Shown here piece by piece: positions 39,806 through 49,111 of a DNA stretch of 64,000 nucleotides (positions are counted from its first letter, which is position 1; the number at the start of each line of letters is the position of its first letter). The notes beneath the pieces are model-generated. The model saw only the letters and a list, made by a program, of their open reading frames with translations. It did no database searches and was not told the origin of the DNA. A program made the position numbers and the translations under genes. The DNA comes from Ligilactobacillus agilis DSM 20509. GTDB lineage: Bacteria > Bacillota > Bacilli > Lactobacillales > Lactobacillaceae. The stretch lies in assembly GCF_001436215.1 (NCBI RefSeq), contig NZ_AYYP01000001.1, forward strand, positions 1-64,000. The letters run 5' to 3'.

Positions 39806-39833
39806 GTGAAAAAGTGATTTTTTTCACATTAAA

Positions 39834-39887
39834 AATAACCTAAGTTAGTGGTTCACAAATGATAATTCCCGTCTAACTTAGGTTATT
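39834..39887. terminator. Terminator after fbp
   Basis: A 15-bp stem AATAACCTAAGTTAG / CTAACTTAGGTTATT, 24 bp past the fbp stop. Confidence 0.8.
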
Positions 39888-39911
39888 TAACTTTTATTTC
39901 ACAATCTTTTT

Positions 39912-41846
39912 TTACTGCAACATTGTCTTGAGTAAAGCAATATTTTCCTGCAACTGCCGGCCAATATCCGTATCCGCCACTAACTTCCGTTTTAGCTCAT
40001 GGTTGACCACCCGGGTGGTGGAAATAATGTCTTGCCCACTCTTTAAGGTTTCCTCCTTGGAAGTAAAAGGATGGTGGGCAACTAGCTGTAGGCCATATGA
40101 GTTATAAAGCAAGGTATAACCACCAAAGCCTGTCGTGGGCTGATAAGCCTTAGAATACCCCCCATCAATCACAATCATGCGGCCGTTGGCTAAGATGGCC
40201 TCGTGGCCCCGCTTAACCGGAGTGTGGCCGTTAATAACGTGGCCACTAACGTCTAGGCCAAATTCACCTAAGAGCTTCTTAACGAACTCCTCTTGCTTTC
40301 TCAGTTTGAAATAAGGGTTACGGACTTCTTCGTGACTGGCCTTATCCTTGATAAAGTAGCGGGCAAAGGTCGTCATCTGTTGTTTGCCAAACAAAGGTGA
40401 AATCGGCCCCTGCCACAAGTACCAAATTAGATCCTGCGCCGTTTGGTCACCTTCGGGGTGATTATAGGCATAACGGACCTGGTCATCAAAGAAATCCAGT
40501 AAGGCCCGGCCCGCATAAGCTTTGCCTTGGTAGTTAAAGGCTAAAAAGTTACCGGCTTCATCTACCGGTAAGCAGCCGTGAACCAAGAGGTTGCCATTAT
40601 AAGTTAAGTACATGCTGCCCTTATTAACTAAAAAGTCTAGGTGTTTTCTTAGGGCCTTGGAATTCACAAAGGATTGCCGTAACCCTAAAATAATCTGTTC
40701 TTCTTCTGGGGTTAATTGGTAGGGGTGCTTAGGATCAATTGTATCAAAACAAGTATTTTCTAGCTGATAGGTCCGCTTGTTTAACTTAATCGTTTGAGCC
40801 TGGTAGTCGATTTTAGACAGGAGGGCGGTTTGTTCCATCTTAAAATCTGGTTGGCGCGCGATTACTTGTCCCTCTAATTTGAATTGCATAATCGCCAGGG
40901 CTTGTTGGAGCTGCGTTAACTGTAACTGCTCCCCCCGAAAGCTAAATGAGTCGCCCTTGACTAAGTTAGGCAAAAAAGCAGGGTTTAGGCCATAGGTTTC
41001 CTCGGCAAACTTCGATAGGTGCCGCAAGCTAATACCGTAAGCGTCTTCGACCGTCGCCAAGTTATTATAGCGTGCACAAATCCGTAAGAGGTTTAGCATG
41101 CACAGCTCAGAGCCACTGGCAGCCCCGATCCAAAGCATGTCGTGGTTGCCCCACTGGATATCGACGGAATGGTAATTCATTAAGGTTTCCATAATTAAAT
41201 CGGGATGCTCACCCCGGTCATAAATGTCGCCAATAACATGTAGGTGGTCTACCACCAACCTTTGGATTGTGTAGCAACTTTCTTTAATGAACTCCTTAAC
41301 CACCCCCATCTTAACTAGGTTTTTCAAGAGTTGGTTGAAGTAGTTGCGCTTATCTTCTTGGGCTTGATCGGTGTAAAGCAACTCTTCGGTTATGTAAACA
41401 AAATTAGGGTCCAGGGCCTTTCTAACCTTAGACCGGGTATACTTGCTAGCAACCATCTTCAACAGCTCTAGCAGGCGGATAATTGTATCTAAATACCATT
41501 GCTCTAGGTCCACTTGGCTTAACTTTTGTTCCTGCAAGTGTAACTTATCTTCGGGATAATAAATCAGTAAGGCAAAGTCTTGCAAACTCTTTTGAGTCAA
41601 GCGACTACCGAAGGTCTCCTTGATTTTTTGGTAGACGTTGCCTGACCCGTTACGCAAAATATGGTCAAAGGCCGAGTATTCTCCGTGTAGATCCGAAACA
41701 AAGTGCTCAGTTGCCTTAGGCAGGTGTAAAATTGCCTCTAAGTTCATTATTTCAGTAACAACCGCTTCCCTAGTCGGAAATTTTTCAGCTAGCAAGCGGC
41801 GGGTATAGGTCATATAATCACTTTGCTTTAAACTTGTTTGTGACAT
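39912..41846 (-). CDS. fbp: Fructose-1,6-bisphosphatase, class III
   Basis: Gluconeogenic phosphatase converting fructose-1,6-bisphosphate to fructose-6-phosphate. The 644 residues match the Firmicutes class III type, which is built on a metallophosphoesterase fold: FVSDLHGEYSAFDHILRNGSG, DIYDRGEHPD, WGNHDMLWIGAA, and NGHTPVKRGHEA near the C-terminus. An AGGGGG site precedes the ATG. Monocistronic, with a long unexplained region upstream. Confidence 0.96.
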   Translation of the reverse strand: MSQTSLKQSDYMTYTRRLLAEKFPTREAVVTEIMNLEAILHLPKATEHFVSDLHGEYSAFDHILRNGSGNVYQKIKETFGSRLTQKSLQDFALLIYYPEDKLHLQEQKLSQVDLEQWYLDTIIRLLELLKMVASKYTRSKVRKALDPNFVYITEELLYTDQAQEDKRNYFNQLLKNLVKMGVVKEFIKESCYTIQRLVVDHLHVIGDIYDRGEHPDLIMETLMNYHSVDIQWGNHDMLWIGAASGSELCMLNLLRICARYNNLATVEDAYGISLRHLSKFAEETYGLNPAFLPNLVKGDSFSFRGEQLQLTQLQQALAIMQFKLEGQVIARQPDFKMEQTALLSKIDYQAQTIKLNKRTYQLENTCFDTIDPKHPYQLTPEEEQIILGLRQSFVNSKALRKHLDFLVNKGSMYLTYNGNLLVHGCLPVDEAGNFLAFNYQGKAYAGRALLDFFDDQVRYAYNHPEGDQTAQDLIWYLWQGPISPLFGKQQMTTFARYFIKDKASHEEVRNPYFKLRKQEEFVKKLLGEFGLDVSGHVINGHTPVKRGHEAILANGRMIVIDGGYSKAYQPTTGFGGYTLLYNSYGLQLVAHHPFTSKEETLKSGQDIISTTRVVNHELKRKLVADTDIGRQLQENIALLKTMLQ

Positions 41847-41940
41847 TTTAAAGCCCCCTAGTAATTAAAAGAATGTTTTTATTATATTCCTTACCATCGT
41901 TATTTTCAAACTTTATTTTTAAGTATTTACGTAAAAGGTA

Positions 41941-41975
41941 ATAAAAAAAGACTCGGAATCCGCAAATTCCAAGTC
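41941..41975 (-). terminator. Orphan terminator upstream of fbp
   Basis: Minus strand: stem AGACTTGGAAT / ATTCCGAGTCT with a TTTTTTT tail. No annotated minus-strand gene lies directly upstream of it, which implies an unrecognised transcript or a decayed gene. Confidence 0.78.
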
Positions 41976-42374
41976 TCACTATGTAATAATACGAACCCGA
42001 CATCCTAAAAGGTTCATATTCAATTATCCTAAAATCCCTTTTTCTCCAAAGGCTTTCCCTTTGTATCGTTTGAGTAAAGACACTAACAACTAACAATAAC
42101 TTTGTCCTTACCTAAACAAGTATCCCTAAAACACTTATGATTATATGGATACTCCCCCCTAAAAGCAATTATCAAGGTAATTTTAGGGTTCATATATATA
42201 CAAGTTGAGATTGGTATAACTGATATAAAGCCCTTCATAACAAGCATATACAAGTTTTAAAGCTTGTCTAGTTTGGTTTCTTTCCTAAATTTTTAGGCTA
42301 AAGTTCAATAAGTTGTAAATTATCTTTTTTCGAAACTTGTCTATACTTGAAAGGGGTTTATTAAGCGCTTATGA

Positions 42375-42409
42375 GAAAAAAAGAGCCGCCTGCCAATAGC
42401 GACCCTTTT
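42375..42409 (-). terminator. Terminator after aldo/keto reductase gene
   Basis: RNA stem AAGGGUCGC / GCGGCUCUU (9 bp with two G-U pairs) with a U7 tail, 10 bp past the stop. Confidence 0.75.
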
Positions 42410-42417
42410 ACTTCAGC

Positions 42418-43419
42418 TTACTTTTTATCAACCAAAACAGTTCCTGCCGGTGGATTTTGCTTAAGTGCTCCCTTGATTTTATGTGGTTGATATAATTCCT
42501 CTAGGTAAGCTACCTCTGCTGGCGTCAATTTAAGGTTTAAAGCAGCAACCGCATCGTCAAAATGACTAGGCTTGGTAGTCCCTACAATTGGCGCCATTAC
42601 TCCTTTAGCCCACTGCCATGCTAGGGCTATCTGTGTCATTGAGACCCCGTGTTTTTGGGCTAGCTCGTTTACCCGCAAAACAATTTGATAGTCCTTATCC
42701 TTAGTGTCATCATATTTTCCCATCGCCACGCGGTCAGTCCGTGAACGCAAACTATCTGTTTGCCAACCTAAATGACTCAAGTGGCCCGCAGCTAACGGAC
42801 TATAAGGCATCAAAGATACCCCGTATTGCTTGCAAACCGGAATTAATTCCCGTTCGTCTTCACGGTATAAAAGGTTATAGTGGTTTTCCATTGCCTCAAA
42901 TTGGGCTAAACCTGCTTGCTTAGCAAATTCCTGCATGTTGTGAAACTGGTAACCGTACATTGCCGAAGCGCCTAGCGCCCTAACTTTACCGGCTTTTACC
43001 AACTCATTTAAGGCTGTCATCGTTTCTTCAATCGGCGTCTCATAGTCAAACCGGTGGATGATGTACAAGTCTAGGTAATCTGTTCCTAGCCTTTTTAAAG
43101 TACCATCAATTTCACGTTGAATTGCTTGAGCTGACAACCTGCCCGGATTGAAATAAACCTTAGAAGCAATTACCACTTGATCACGAGCAACATTTCTGCG
43201 CAAAGCCCTGCCTAAATATTCTTCACTTGTTCCCTGCGAATAGCTGTTGGCTGTGTCAAAAAAATTAATTCCTGCATCTAAAGCATGCTTAATGACCTGT
43301 TCACTAGCAGTGGCATCTAGGGTCCAATCATGCATCGTGCCCGCCTTTCCAAAGCTCATACAGCCTACACAAAGCTTGGAAACTTGGATGTCCGTCTGGC
43401 CTAAAAATTGATACTCCAT
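42418..43419 (-). CDS. Aldo/keto reductase
   Basis: NADPH-dependent carbonyl reductase of 333 residues on a TIM barrel. Catalytic residues are visible: Asp and Tyr in FFDTANSYSQG (about 52-62), Lys in VIASKVYF, His in YIIHRFD. The C-terminal PIVGTTKPSHFDDAV is the usual cofactor stretch. It resembles YajO/GSP69-type members. Substrate unknown; single gene with its own terminator. Confidence 0.9.
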   Translation of the reverse strand: MEYQFLGQTDIQVSKLCVGCMSFGKAGTMHDWTLDATASEQVIKHALDAGINFFDTANSYSQGTSEEYLGRALRRNVARDQVVIASKVYFNPGRLSAQAIQREIDGTLKRLGTDYLDLYIIHRFDYETPIEETMTALNELVKAGKVRALGASAMYGYQFHNMQEFAKQAGLAQFEAMENHYNLLYREDERELIPVCKQYGVSLMPYSPLAAGHLSHLGWQTDSLRSRTDRVAMGKYDDTKDKDYQIVLRVNELAQKHGVSMTQIALAWQWAKGVMAPIVGTTKPSHFDDAVAALNLKLTPAEVAYLEELYQPHKIKGALKQNPPAGTVLVDKK

Positions 43420-43480
43420 TTTAAAAAACCCCTTTCATTTATGCCTACTATACAACTTGGAGTTAAGTCCAAGTCAAGCT

Positions 43481-43515
43481 AAAAAAACCTGGTTACCCAC
43501 GGGGGTAACCAGGTT
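43481..43515 (-). terminator. Terminator after asnB
   Basis: A 12-bp perfect stem AACCTGGTTACC / GGTAACCAGGTT with a T7 tail on the minus strand. Confidence 0.92.
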
Positions 43516-43525
43516 GATGTGCTTA

Positions 43526-45418
43526 TTAAATTTTAGCTGCAGTTGCTTGAATTTCTTCAGCGTCTGGTAAATAATCGTTTTCGACGTAAATCTTATGCCA
43601 CATCATGAAGGCTAAGACCGTCCATAATTTCCGTGAATTATCAGCCTTACCATCCCGGTGGTCATCTAATAACTTAAGCATGTATGTCTTGTCTAAGTAT
43701 TTGTCTGTTTGGGAGGCCAAAATTTGGTCTTTAGCCCAATCGTAAAGTTCATCCTTAAGCCAGAATCTGAGTGGTACTGGGAAACCTAGCTTTCTTCTGT
43801 GTAAGACGTGGTCAGGAACAATCCCTTCAACCGCCTTACGTAAGATGTACTTAGTGGTATTATTGGCAATCCGTAAGTCGGCCGGAATTTCCCGGGCAAC
43901 GGCAAAGACTTCCTTATCTAAGAACGGGGTCCGCAACTCAAGACTGTGCGCCATTGTTGTTCGATCGGCATTATGGAGTAAGTCACCGTTAAGCCACTGA
44001 TTAATGTCCACAAATTGCATCTTCGTCACAGGGTCATAGTTCTTAGCAATATCGTAATATGGTTTAGTTACATCCACAAATGGTTGATTAGCATCATATT
44101 GGGTCATAAACTGTTGCTTTTCTTTTTCATTAAAGATAAAGGCGTTACCAACATAACGTTCTTCTAGTAGAGTCGTCCCCCGAAGTAAGAAGCTCTTACC
44201 CTTAACCCCTTCTGGAATGATACGGGCTAGGGCATGGAGCGCACCATTTAATGGTTTAGTGTAATTAAACATCTTAAGTGAGTATGGTTCGTGGTAAATA
44301 GTGTAACCACCAAATAACTCATCGGCCCCTTCACCGGTTAAGGCAACCTTGACTTGCTTACGAGCTTCCTTAGCCACAAAGTATTGAGGCACAGCAGCTG
44401 GGTCAGCCAAAGGATCATCCATGTTCCAGATGAAACAAGGAAAAGCCTCAACAAAACGTTGGGGGGTGATGACTGTGCTAAAGTTTTCCACGTCTAGTTT
44501 AGCCGCAGTTTCCTTAGCAACATCGATTTCATTATAGCCTTCCCGTTCAAACCCAACGGAGAAGGTCTTTAACTTCGGACTTAGTTGTCTTGCCAAAGCC
44601 ACCACGATGGATGAGTCAATCCCACCCGAAAGGAAGGAACCGACGGTAACATCAGCCCGCATGTGTTTTTCAACCGAGTCCAATAAGACGTTACGGACCC
44701 GCTTCACGTATTCTTCTTCTGGCCGGGCAATTACATTGAATTCTGGCTTAAAGTAGCGCTTAGTAACGACGGCTTGGCCTGGTTTTTTAATAATGTAATG
44801 GCCTGGTAAGACGGCCTTAATTTCTTTAGTTAATGTCTTAGGTTCGGGTACAAATTGGAAGGTCATGTAATCTTGAAGCGCAGCCTTATCAAAGCTCTTG
44901 TCCTTCAAGACCTTGTAAATAGCCTTACCTTCTGAAGCATAGTAGAACTTATCGCCCTCTTCAGCGTAGTAAAGCGGCTTAATTCCAAAGTGATCCCGGG
45001 CTGCAAACATCGTTTTGGTATCACGATCCCAAATTACAAAGGCATACATTCCCCGCAGGAAGTCGACACACTTTTCTTTATAACGCGCGTACATTGCGAT
45101 AATAACTTCTGAATCGGAGTCAGTTTTAAATTCGTAGCCTTCCTTTTTCAAGTCGGCTCTTAATTCAAGATAGTTATAAATTTCCCCGTTGAAGGTCATC
45201 CAATAACGGTCGTTATCGTAAGATAGAGGTTGGTGACCCCCTTCTAAGTCAATAATACTTAAACGGCGAAAACCCATTGTGATGTGTTCATCTTCAAAGT
45301 AACCTGAATCATCAGGTCCCCGGTGAACAATCATTGAATTCATATCGCTGACGGTCAGCTGATCATTAAGATCTTTGGTATTTTTAATTGTTGTCAGACA
45401 GCCAACAAATCCACACAT
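43526..45418 (-). CDS. asnB: Asparagine synthase (glutamine-hydrolysing)
   Basis: Makes asparagine from aspartate, ATP and glutamine. The 630 residues have an N-terminal glutaminase domain with the catalytic Cys2 (MCGFVGC) and a C-terminal synthetase domain with the pyrophosphate loop FLSGGIDSS and ALTGEGADELFGGY. An AGAGGAG site precedes the ATG. Monocistronic; no T-box was found in the 150 bp upstream. Confidence 0.95.
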   Translation of the reverse strand: MCGFVGCLTTIKNTKDLNDQLTVSDMNSMIVHRGPDDSGYFEDEHITMGFRRLSIIDLEGGHQPLSYDNDRYWMTFNGEIYNYLELRADLKKEGYEFKTDSDSEVIIAMYARYKEKCVDFLRGMYAFVIWDRDTKTMFAARDHFGIKPLYYAEEGDKFYYASEGKAIYKVLKDKSFDKAALQDYMTFQFVPEPKTLTKEIKAVLPGHYIIKKPGQAVVTKRYFKPEFNVIARPEEEYVKRVRNVLLDSVEKHMRADVTVGSFLSGGIDSSIVVALARQLSPKLKTFSVGFEREGYNEIDVAKETAAKLDVENFSTVITPQRFVEAFPCFIWNMDDPLADPAAVPQYFVAKEARKQVKVALTGEGADELFGGYTIYHEPYSLKMFNYTKPLNGALHALARIIPEGVKGKSFLLRGTTLLEERYVGNAFIFNEKEKQQFMTQYDANQPFVDVTKPYYDIAKNYDPVTKMQFVDINQWLNGDLLHNADRTTMAHSLELRTPFLDKEVFAVAREIPADLRIANNTTKYILRKAVEGIVPDHVLHRRKLGFPVPLRFWLKDELYDWAKDQILASQTDKYLDKTYMLKLLDDHRDGKADNSRKLWTVLAFMMWHKIYVENDYLPDAEEIQATAAKI

Positions 45419-45569
45419 ATTTTAAACTCCTCTTTATTTTTCCCTTAAACTTAGATTGGTTCAAATCTACCTAGTATTTATCATAACATAAAAAGTTCTT
45501 GGCAAACCTTAAGTATTTTAAACATACTCTAAATTCTACTCTTCTCAGTCCAAATTGCAATTACCTTGC

Positions 45570-47021
45570 TTAATTTATCCTTGGTAGGGTCAGCGTAATC
45601 TTTAAGCCCTGTTCATTTCTAGCCGAGATTGTCCCGCCGGCTTGGTTAATAATCGTACGGGCAATGTATAGGCCTAAGCCGCTTCCCTTCTTCTTAGTGT
45701 TTCGTGATTCGTCACCCCGGTAAAATTCATTAAAGACTTCGCCTAACTTATCTTCTGGAACACCGGGACCATTATCTCCTAGGCAAAGTTTTACCTCATC
45801 AGCGCTGGTAATTAAATCGATTGTAACTAGAGCTGTGTTCTTATCGTTATACTTAATTGCATTTTCGATAATATTAACCAATACCCGCCGTAATTGCTCT
45901 GCGTCTATCTTCACCTGACTAGTCTCTGTTCCTAACCGCAAACTCAGCTGGGCACCTTCTTCCTCCCAAGCTAACCGATTCTTAGCCACTAAGTCGCTAA
46001 CGAAGGTGCGTAAATCCAAAACAACCGGGTTAGCCGGCATATTCCCTGTTTCTAGCTTAGATAAATAGAAGAGTTGTTGAAGCAAACCTTCCATCTCATC
46101 GGCCTTATTGTAAGCAATTTCGATATATTTCTTCTGCCGTTCAGGTGTCCTAGCGACTCCATCGATTATCCCCTTTAAACAGCCCTTAATCGAGGTTAAG
46201 GGAGTATTTAAGTCATGGGAGATACCAGAAATCATCTTAGTCCTAGCTCGTTCATAAGCTGCAGTCTTATCCATATATTCCTTAATACTGGTCTGCATAT
46301 CATTAAATGATTTGATTAAAACTTCCATCTCATAATCGCCCCCAGTATAGACGACTGGTTTGAACTCCTGGCCCTCTTCAATTCGCCTAGAAGCTGCGAC
46401 TAACTTATCCAAGGGGGCCATAATTCTGCGTAAGGTTCGTTTGGAAAAGAAGAGCACCGTTAAGGCTACAATGACGATAATCAACACCCCTGCCCATAAG
46501 GTAAAGATAATCCGATTTCTTAAATCTAGTTTGGAAATATGGGTATTATACTTTTTCGGGCGGTAGTGGGTTAACTTAGTGGCTACCAAGCCTATCTTTT
46601 GCCCCTGATAATTATAGAGGCGGCTAACAAAGGCAGAATTAGACCATTGGTAACGCTTGGCCTTCTTGGTTGAAAAATCATCAGTTCTGATAGAGTTTAC
46701 GAAGTAAAGTTCATCTTCCGCAAATTTATCGGTATAGATTACCTTGCCGGTCTTTTGATTAAAAATCCGAACCCGGTAATGATAAGCGTGGAGGTCCCTA
46801 ATTATTTGAGCCTGGTTAGCCTTACTATACTGGCTATTAGTTACTAATTGCTTAACCTTATGGCCATTCTTTTCAATCTGAAAGTAACGGACATCCGTTG
46901 CATATTCGTCATACTTAGCATAGTAGGCTACCATGAAAGCCCCCCCGATTCCTAACAGGGTTAACAAAGCCAACACAATAATAATCACATATGAGGTCAC
47001 AATTCGCCTTTGTAGACTCAT
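45570..47021 (-). CDS. Sensor histidine kinase
   Basis: Membrane sensor, 483 residues. Two membrane segments (about 9-34 and 170-192) enclose an extracytoplasmic sensing domain; then HAMP (about 195-250), HisKA with the phosphoacceptor in SGISHDLNTPLTSIKG, and an ATPase domain with NAIKYND, GDNGPGVPEDKL and GSGLGLYI. It follows the response regulator by 3 bp, so they are co-expressed. The signal is unknown. Neighbours (asnB, a PfoR-like protein) are separated by terminators and do not identify a target. Confidence 0.92.
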   Translation of the reverse strand: MSLQRRIVTSYVIIIVLALLTLLGIGGAFMVAYYAKYDEYATDVRYFQIEKNGHKVKQLVTNSQYSKANQAQIIRDLHAYHYRVRIFNQKTGKVIYTDKFAEDELYFVNSIRTDDFSTKKAKRYQWSNSAFVSRLYNYQGQKIGLVATKLTHYRPKKYNTHISKLDLRNRIIFTLWAGVLIIVIVALTVLFFSKRTLRRIMAPLDKLVAASRRIEEGQEFKPVVYTGGDYEMEVLIKSFNDMQTSIKEYMDKTAAYERARTKMISGISHDLNTPLTSIKGCLKGIIDGVARTPERQKKYIEIAYNKADEMEGLLQQLFYLSKLETGNMPANPVVLDLRTFVSDLVAKNRLAWEEEGAQLSLRLGTETSQVKIDAEQLRRVLVNIIENAIKYNDKNTALVTIDLITSADEVKLCLGDNGPGVPEDKLGEVFNEFYRGDESRNTKKKGSGLGLYIARTIINQAGGTISARNEQGLKITLTLPRIN

Positions 47022-47024
47022 TTT

Positions 47025-47726
47025 TTACTTGCCTCCGTTAAAACGGTAGCCAACTCCCCACACCGTTTCAATCAACTTGGGGTTATTGCTATCCTGTTCG
47101 ATTTTTTCGCGAATCCGGTTGATATGAACAGCTACTGTGGCTGGATCACCAATGTAATCGTAGCCCCAAATTTTTTCAAAAAGCTGTTCCTTAGAGTAAA
47201 CGTAGTTGGGATTTTGCGCTAGGAAACGGAGTAACTCAAATTCCTTATTAGGAAAACGGAGCTCCTTACCATCCTTAGTCACCTTATAACTCCCCAGTTC
47301 CATTACAATCCCGTTACCAATAACCAACTTTTCTTCAGCTTGAGCAGTTTGCCCCTTCAAACGCTCATACTGGTTGAGGTTAGCCTTAACCCGGGCAACC
47401 AATTCAGCCGGATCAAAAGGTTTTGTTAAGTAGTCGTCAGCCCCTAGTTCCAAGCCCAACACCTTATCTAACGATTCCGTTTTAGCCGTTACCATGATAA
47501 TGGGAATGTCGACTTGTCCCCTAATTTTCTTGCAAACGTCGTACCCACTCATTCCCCCGGGAAGCATCAAGTCGAGCAAAATTAAATCGTAACTATTATC
47601 GTTTAATTTTTGTAAGGCACTAGCCCCATCACCAACCACTTCTGTTTCAAAATTACTTAATTCTAAGTAATCCTGTTCAATCATAGCGATTGCTTCTTCG
47701 TCTTCAATAATTAGTATTTTCTTCAT
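47025..47726 (-). CDS. OmpR/PhoB-family response regulator
   Basis: DNA-binding response regulator of 233 residues. The receiver domain has the acidic pair in IIEDEEA, the phospho-Asp in LILLDLMLPGG, and the conserved VTAKTE and TKPFDP; the C-terminal winged helix contains NKEFELLRFLAQ and VWGVGYRF. ATG 47726 is favoured over the preceding TTG by an AAGGGG site at 7 nt. Partner of the adjacent kinase. Confidence 0.94.
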   Translation of the reverse strand: MKKILIIEDEEAIAMIEQDYLELSNFETEVVGDGASALQKLNDNSYDLILLDLMLPGGMSGYDVCKKIRGQVDIPIIMVTAKTESLDKVLGLELGADDYLTKPFDPAELVARVKANLNQYERLKGQTAQAEEKLVIGNGIVMELGSYKVTKDGKELRFPNKEFELLRFLAQNPNYVYSKEQLFEKIWGYDYIGDPATVAVHINRIREKIEQDSNNPKLIETVWGVGYRFNGGK

Positions 47727-47819
47727 CAAAAATCCCCTTAACTAATCAAAAATTACCTACATTATAGCATTATTTCCCAGGAAATAATAAGAACTGACTT
47801 GAATTACCCGCTAGCCAAA

Positions 47820-47855
47820 TAAAAAGACAGGAAGTGTACTTCAGCTTCCTGTCTC
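47820..47855 (-). terminator. Terminator after PfoR-like gene
   Basis: Stem AGACAGGAAG / CTTCCTGTCT with a T-rich tail on the minus strand, just past the stop at 47864. Confidence 0.85.
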
Positions 47856-47863
47856 TTTCAATC

Positions 47864-48976
47864 CTAAAGGATGTTTAAATGTAATTCGTTATCTCTTACC
47901 AAGCCAACTTTCTTCATCAGCTTGAAGCCCACAACAGAGAATAACGCTGGTAAAACAAGCCCACAAAGGACGTAAACGCCAAATGTTCCTAAACCTTGGC
48001 CCCAGAAGTAGATTGGCGCGATAAAGGAGTTAAGCCCTAACCCCCCAACAGTGTACGGAGCTTGGAAACCAAAGACCACTGTTGCTAACGGAGCACAAAC
48101 CATGGCTGAAACCAACGGTGGTAACAATTGCCAAGGATTCACGATTAAGTTAGGGAATTGTAATTTAGGTGTAACTACAAATTGAGCAACGTTTGCTCCG
48201 ATGGTATTTTGCTTGTATGACATAGCTGTGAAGCCTACGAATTGAGCCGTTGTCCCAATTGCTGCCGCCGCAGCTGAAACGGGATCCAAGGTTAAGGCGA
48301 CTGCCAAGGCTGCCGATGAAGCTGGGGTCATTAAGAATAACGCCCACACCATTGAGATGCAAACCGAACCAACAAACGGATTAACCTTCATAGATTCAGC
48401 GATAAAGGCACTAACACTAAGTAAAGCTGGAGTTACAACTGCCGCTAAGCCTAGTCCGACTAAAGTCCCGACCATGGTAGCACCAAATGGTACTAACACC
48501 ATGTCAAGTGGAGTCTTACCAGAAAGATACTTCCCAACCAAGGCTGCCACTAACCCTGCCGCTACCGCAGAGATAGGTTGCCCGGTTGAAAAGACCCCGG
48601 TGCCAGCGGCTTGAACTGCGGTTTGACCAGTCGCAGTTACGGTTGCGACCCCATTTGCTGCAGTAACAAAGTGAACCGCGTTTGCCCCAACTGTTGCGGC
48701 AATCATCGAACTAAACATTACCAAAGTAGTTACTCGTAATTGTGAGGCAACTGCTAGCCCTAAGGCTGGTGCTAATAAATCTTGTGCCAGCGTCCCAGCT
48801 TGATAAAGTGGTTGAAAATGAACAAAACCAGCAATGGTTTGCATCAACAACCCCATCCCTAAGGTAACTAAAATTGCATTAGCTACCGCAGCTGAGATAT
48901 TATAGGCGTATTCTTTAACAGTTGTTCTATCTTGGCCTGCATTCGCAAAGGCACTCGTCTTTGTAGTTGCTTCCAT
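47864..48976 (-). CDS. PfoR/PTS EIIC_2-type membrane protein
   Basis: Integral membrane protein, 370 residues, very Ala/Val/Gly-rich, about ten segments. It matches the family annotated as PTS sugar transporter subunit IIC (EIIC_2) or PfoR, for example LMTPASSAALAVAL and GTTAQFVGFTAMSY. Real substrate and any PTS role are unproven; no EIIA or EIIB is nearby. A GGAGAAAG site precedes the ATG. It is expressed through a leader-peptide attenuator (49010-49213), whose logic suggests that it responds to translation of a Val/Ile/Leu-rich peptide. Confidence 0.75.
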   Translation of the reverse strand: MEATTKTSAFANAGQDRTTVKEYAYNISAAVANAILVTLGMGLLMQTIAGFVHFQPLYQAGTLAQDLLAPALGLAVASQLRVTTLVMFSSMIAATVGANAVHFVTAANGVATVTATGQTAVQAAGTGVFSTGQPISAVAAGLVAALVGKYLSGKTPLDMVLVPFGATMVGTLVGLGLAAVVTPALLSVSAFIAESMKVNPFVGSVCISMVWALFLMTPASSAALAVALTLDPVSAAAAAIGTTAQFVGFTAMSYKQNTIGANVAQFVVTPKLQFPNLIVNPWQLLPPLVSAMVCAPLATVVFGFQAPYTVGGLGLNSFIAPIYFWGQGLGTFGVYVLCGLVLPALFSVVGFKLMKKVGLVRDNELHLNIL

Positions 48977-49009
48977 ATTCTTTCTCCTTTTATCTTGCCC
49001 TTATAATTC

Positions 49010-49050
49010 CAACAAAAAAAGCATCCTCCGTTACAAACGGTGGATGCTTA
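49010..49050 (-). terminator. Attenuator terminator before PfoR-like gene
   Basis: Minus strand: a GCATCC.CCGTT / AACGG.GGATGC stem with a T7 tail, 35 bp upstream of the ATG. Its 5' arm (TCCACCGTT) can instead pair with AGCGGTGGA at about 49058-49066, and that segment can also pair with CCACGGCGCGCT further upstream, giving the classical 1:2, 2:3, 3:4 set. Confidence 0.85.
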
Positions 49051-49111
49051 ACTTCTTATTCCACCGCTCGTTACCTTTTGGTTAGCGCGCCGTGGATTAA
49101 ATGCTCCTAGA

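Larger units (their letters stand above)
41847..42417. other. 571-bp unexplained region (possible RNA)
   Basis: No convincing gene. Present are a strong minus-strand terminator (41941-41975), four TTTTAGG(R) copies on the minus strand, an inverted repeat CCCTAAAA / TTTTAGGG (42156-42187), an AGTATCC / GGATACT pair, and two identical TATACAAGTT 10-mers 50 bp apart (42197, 42247) plus related inverted copies near 42263 and 42335. The only open frame (41848-42096, minus) runs through the terminator, so it is unlikely to be coding. A minus-strand small RNA ending at 41943 is possible. Confidence 0.45.

Noticed and set aside
41848-42096. An 82-codon minus-strand open frame upstream of fbp
   Set aside because: It runs through a strong intrinsic terminator, starts with TTG without a good ribosome binding site and matches no family I know.
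45419-45569. T-box riboswitch before asnB
   Set aside because: No T-box sequence and no antiterminator/terminator pair seen in the 150 bp upstream.
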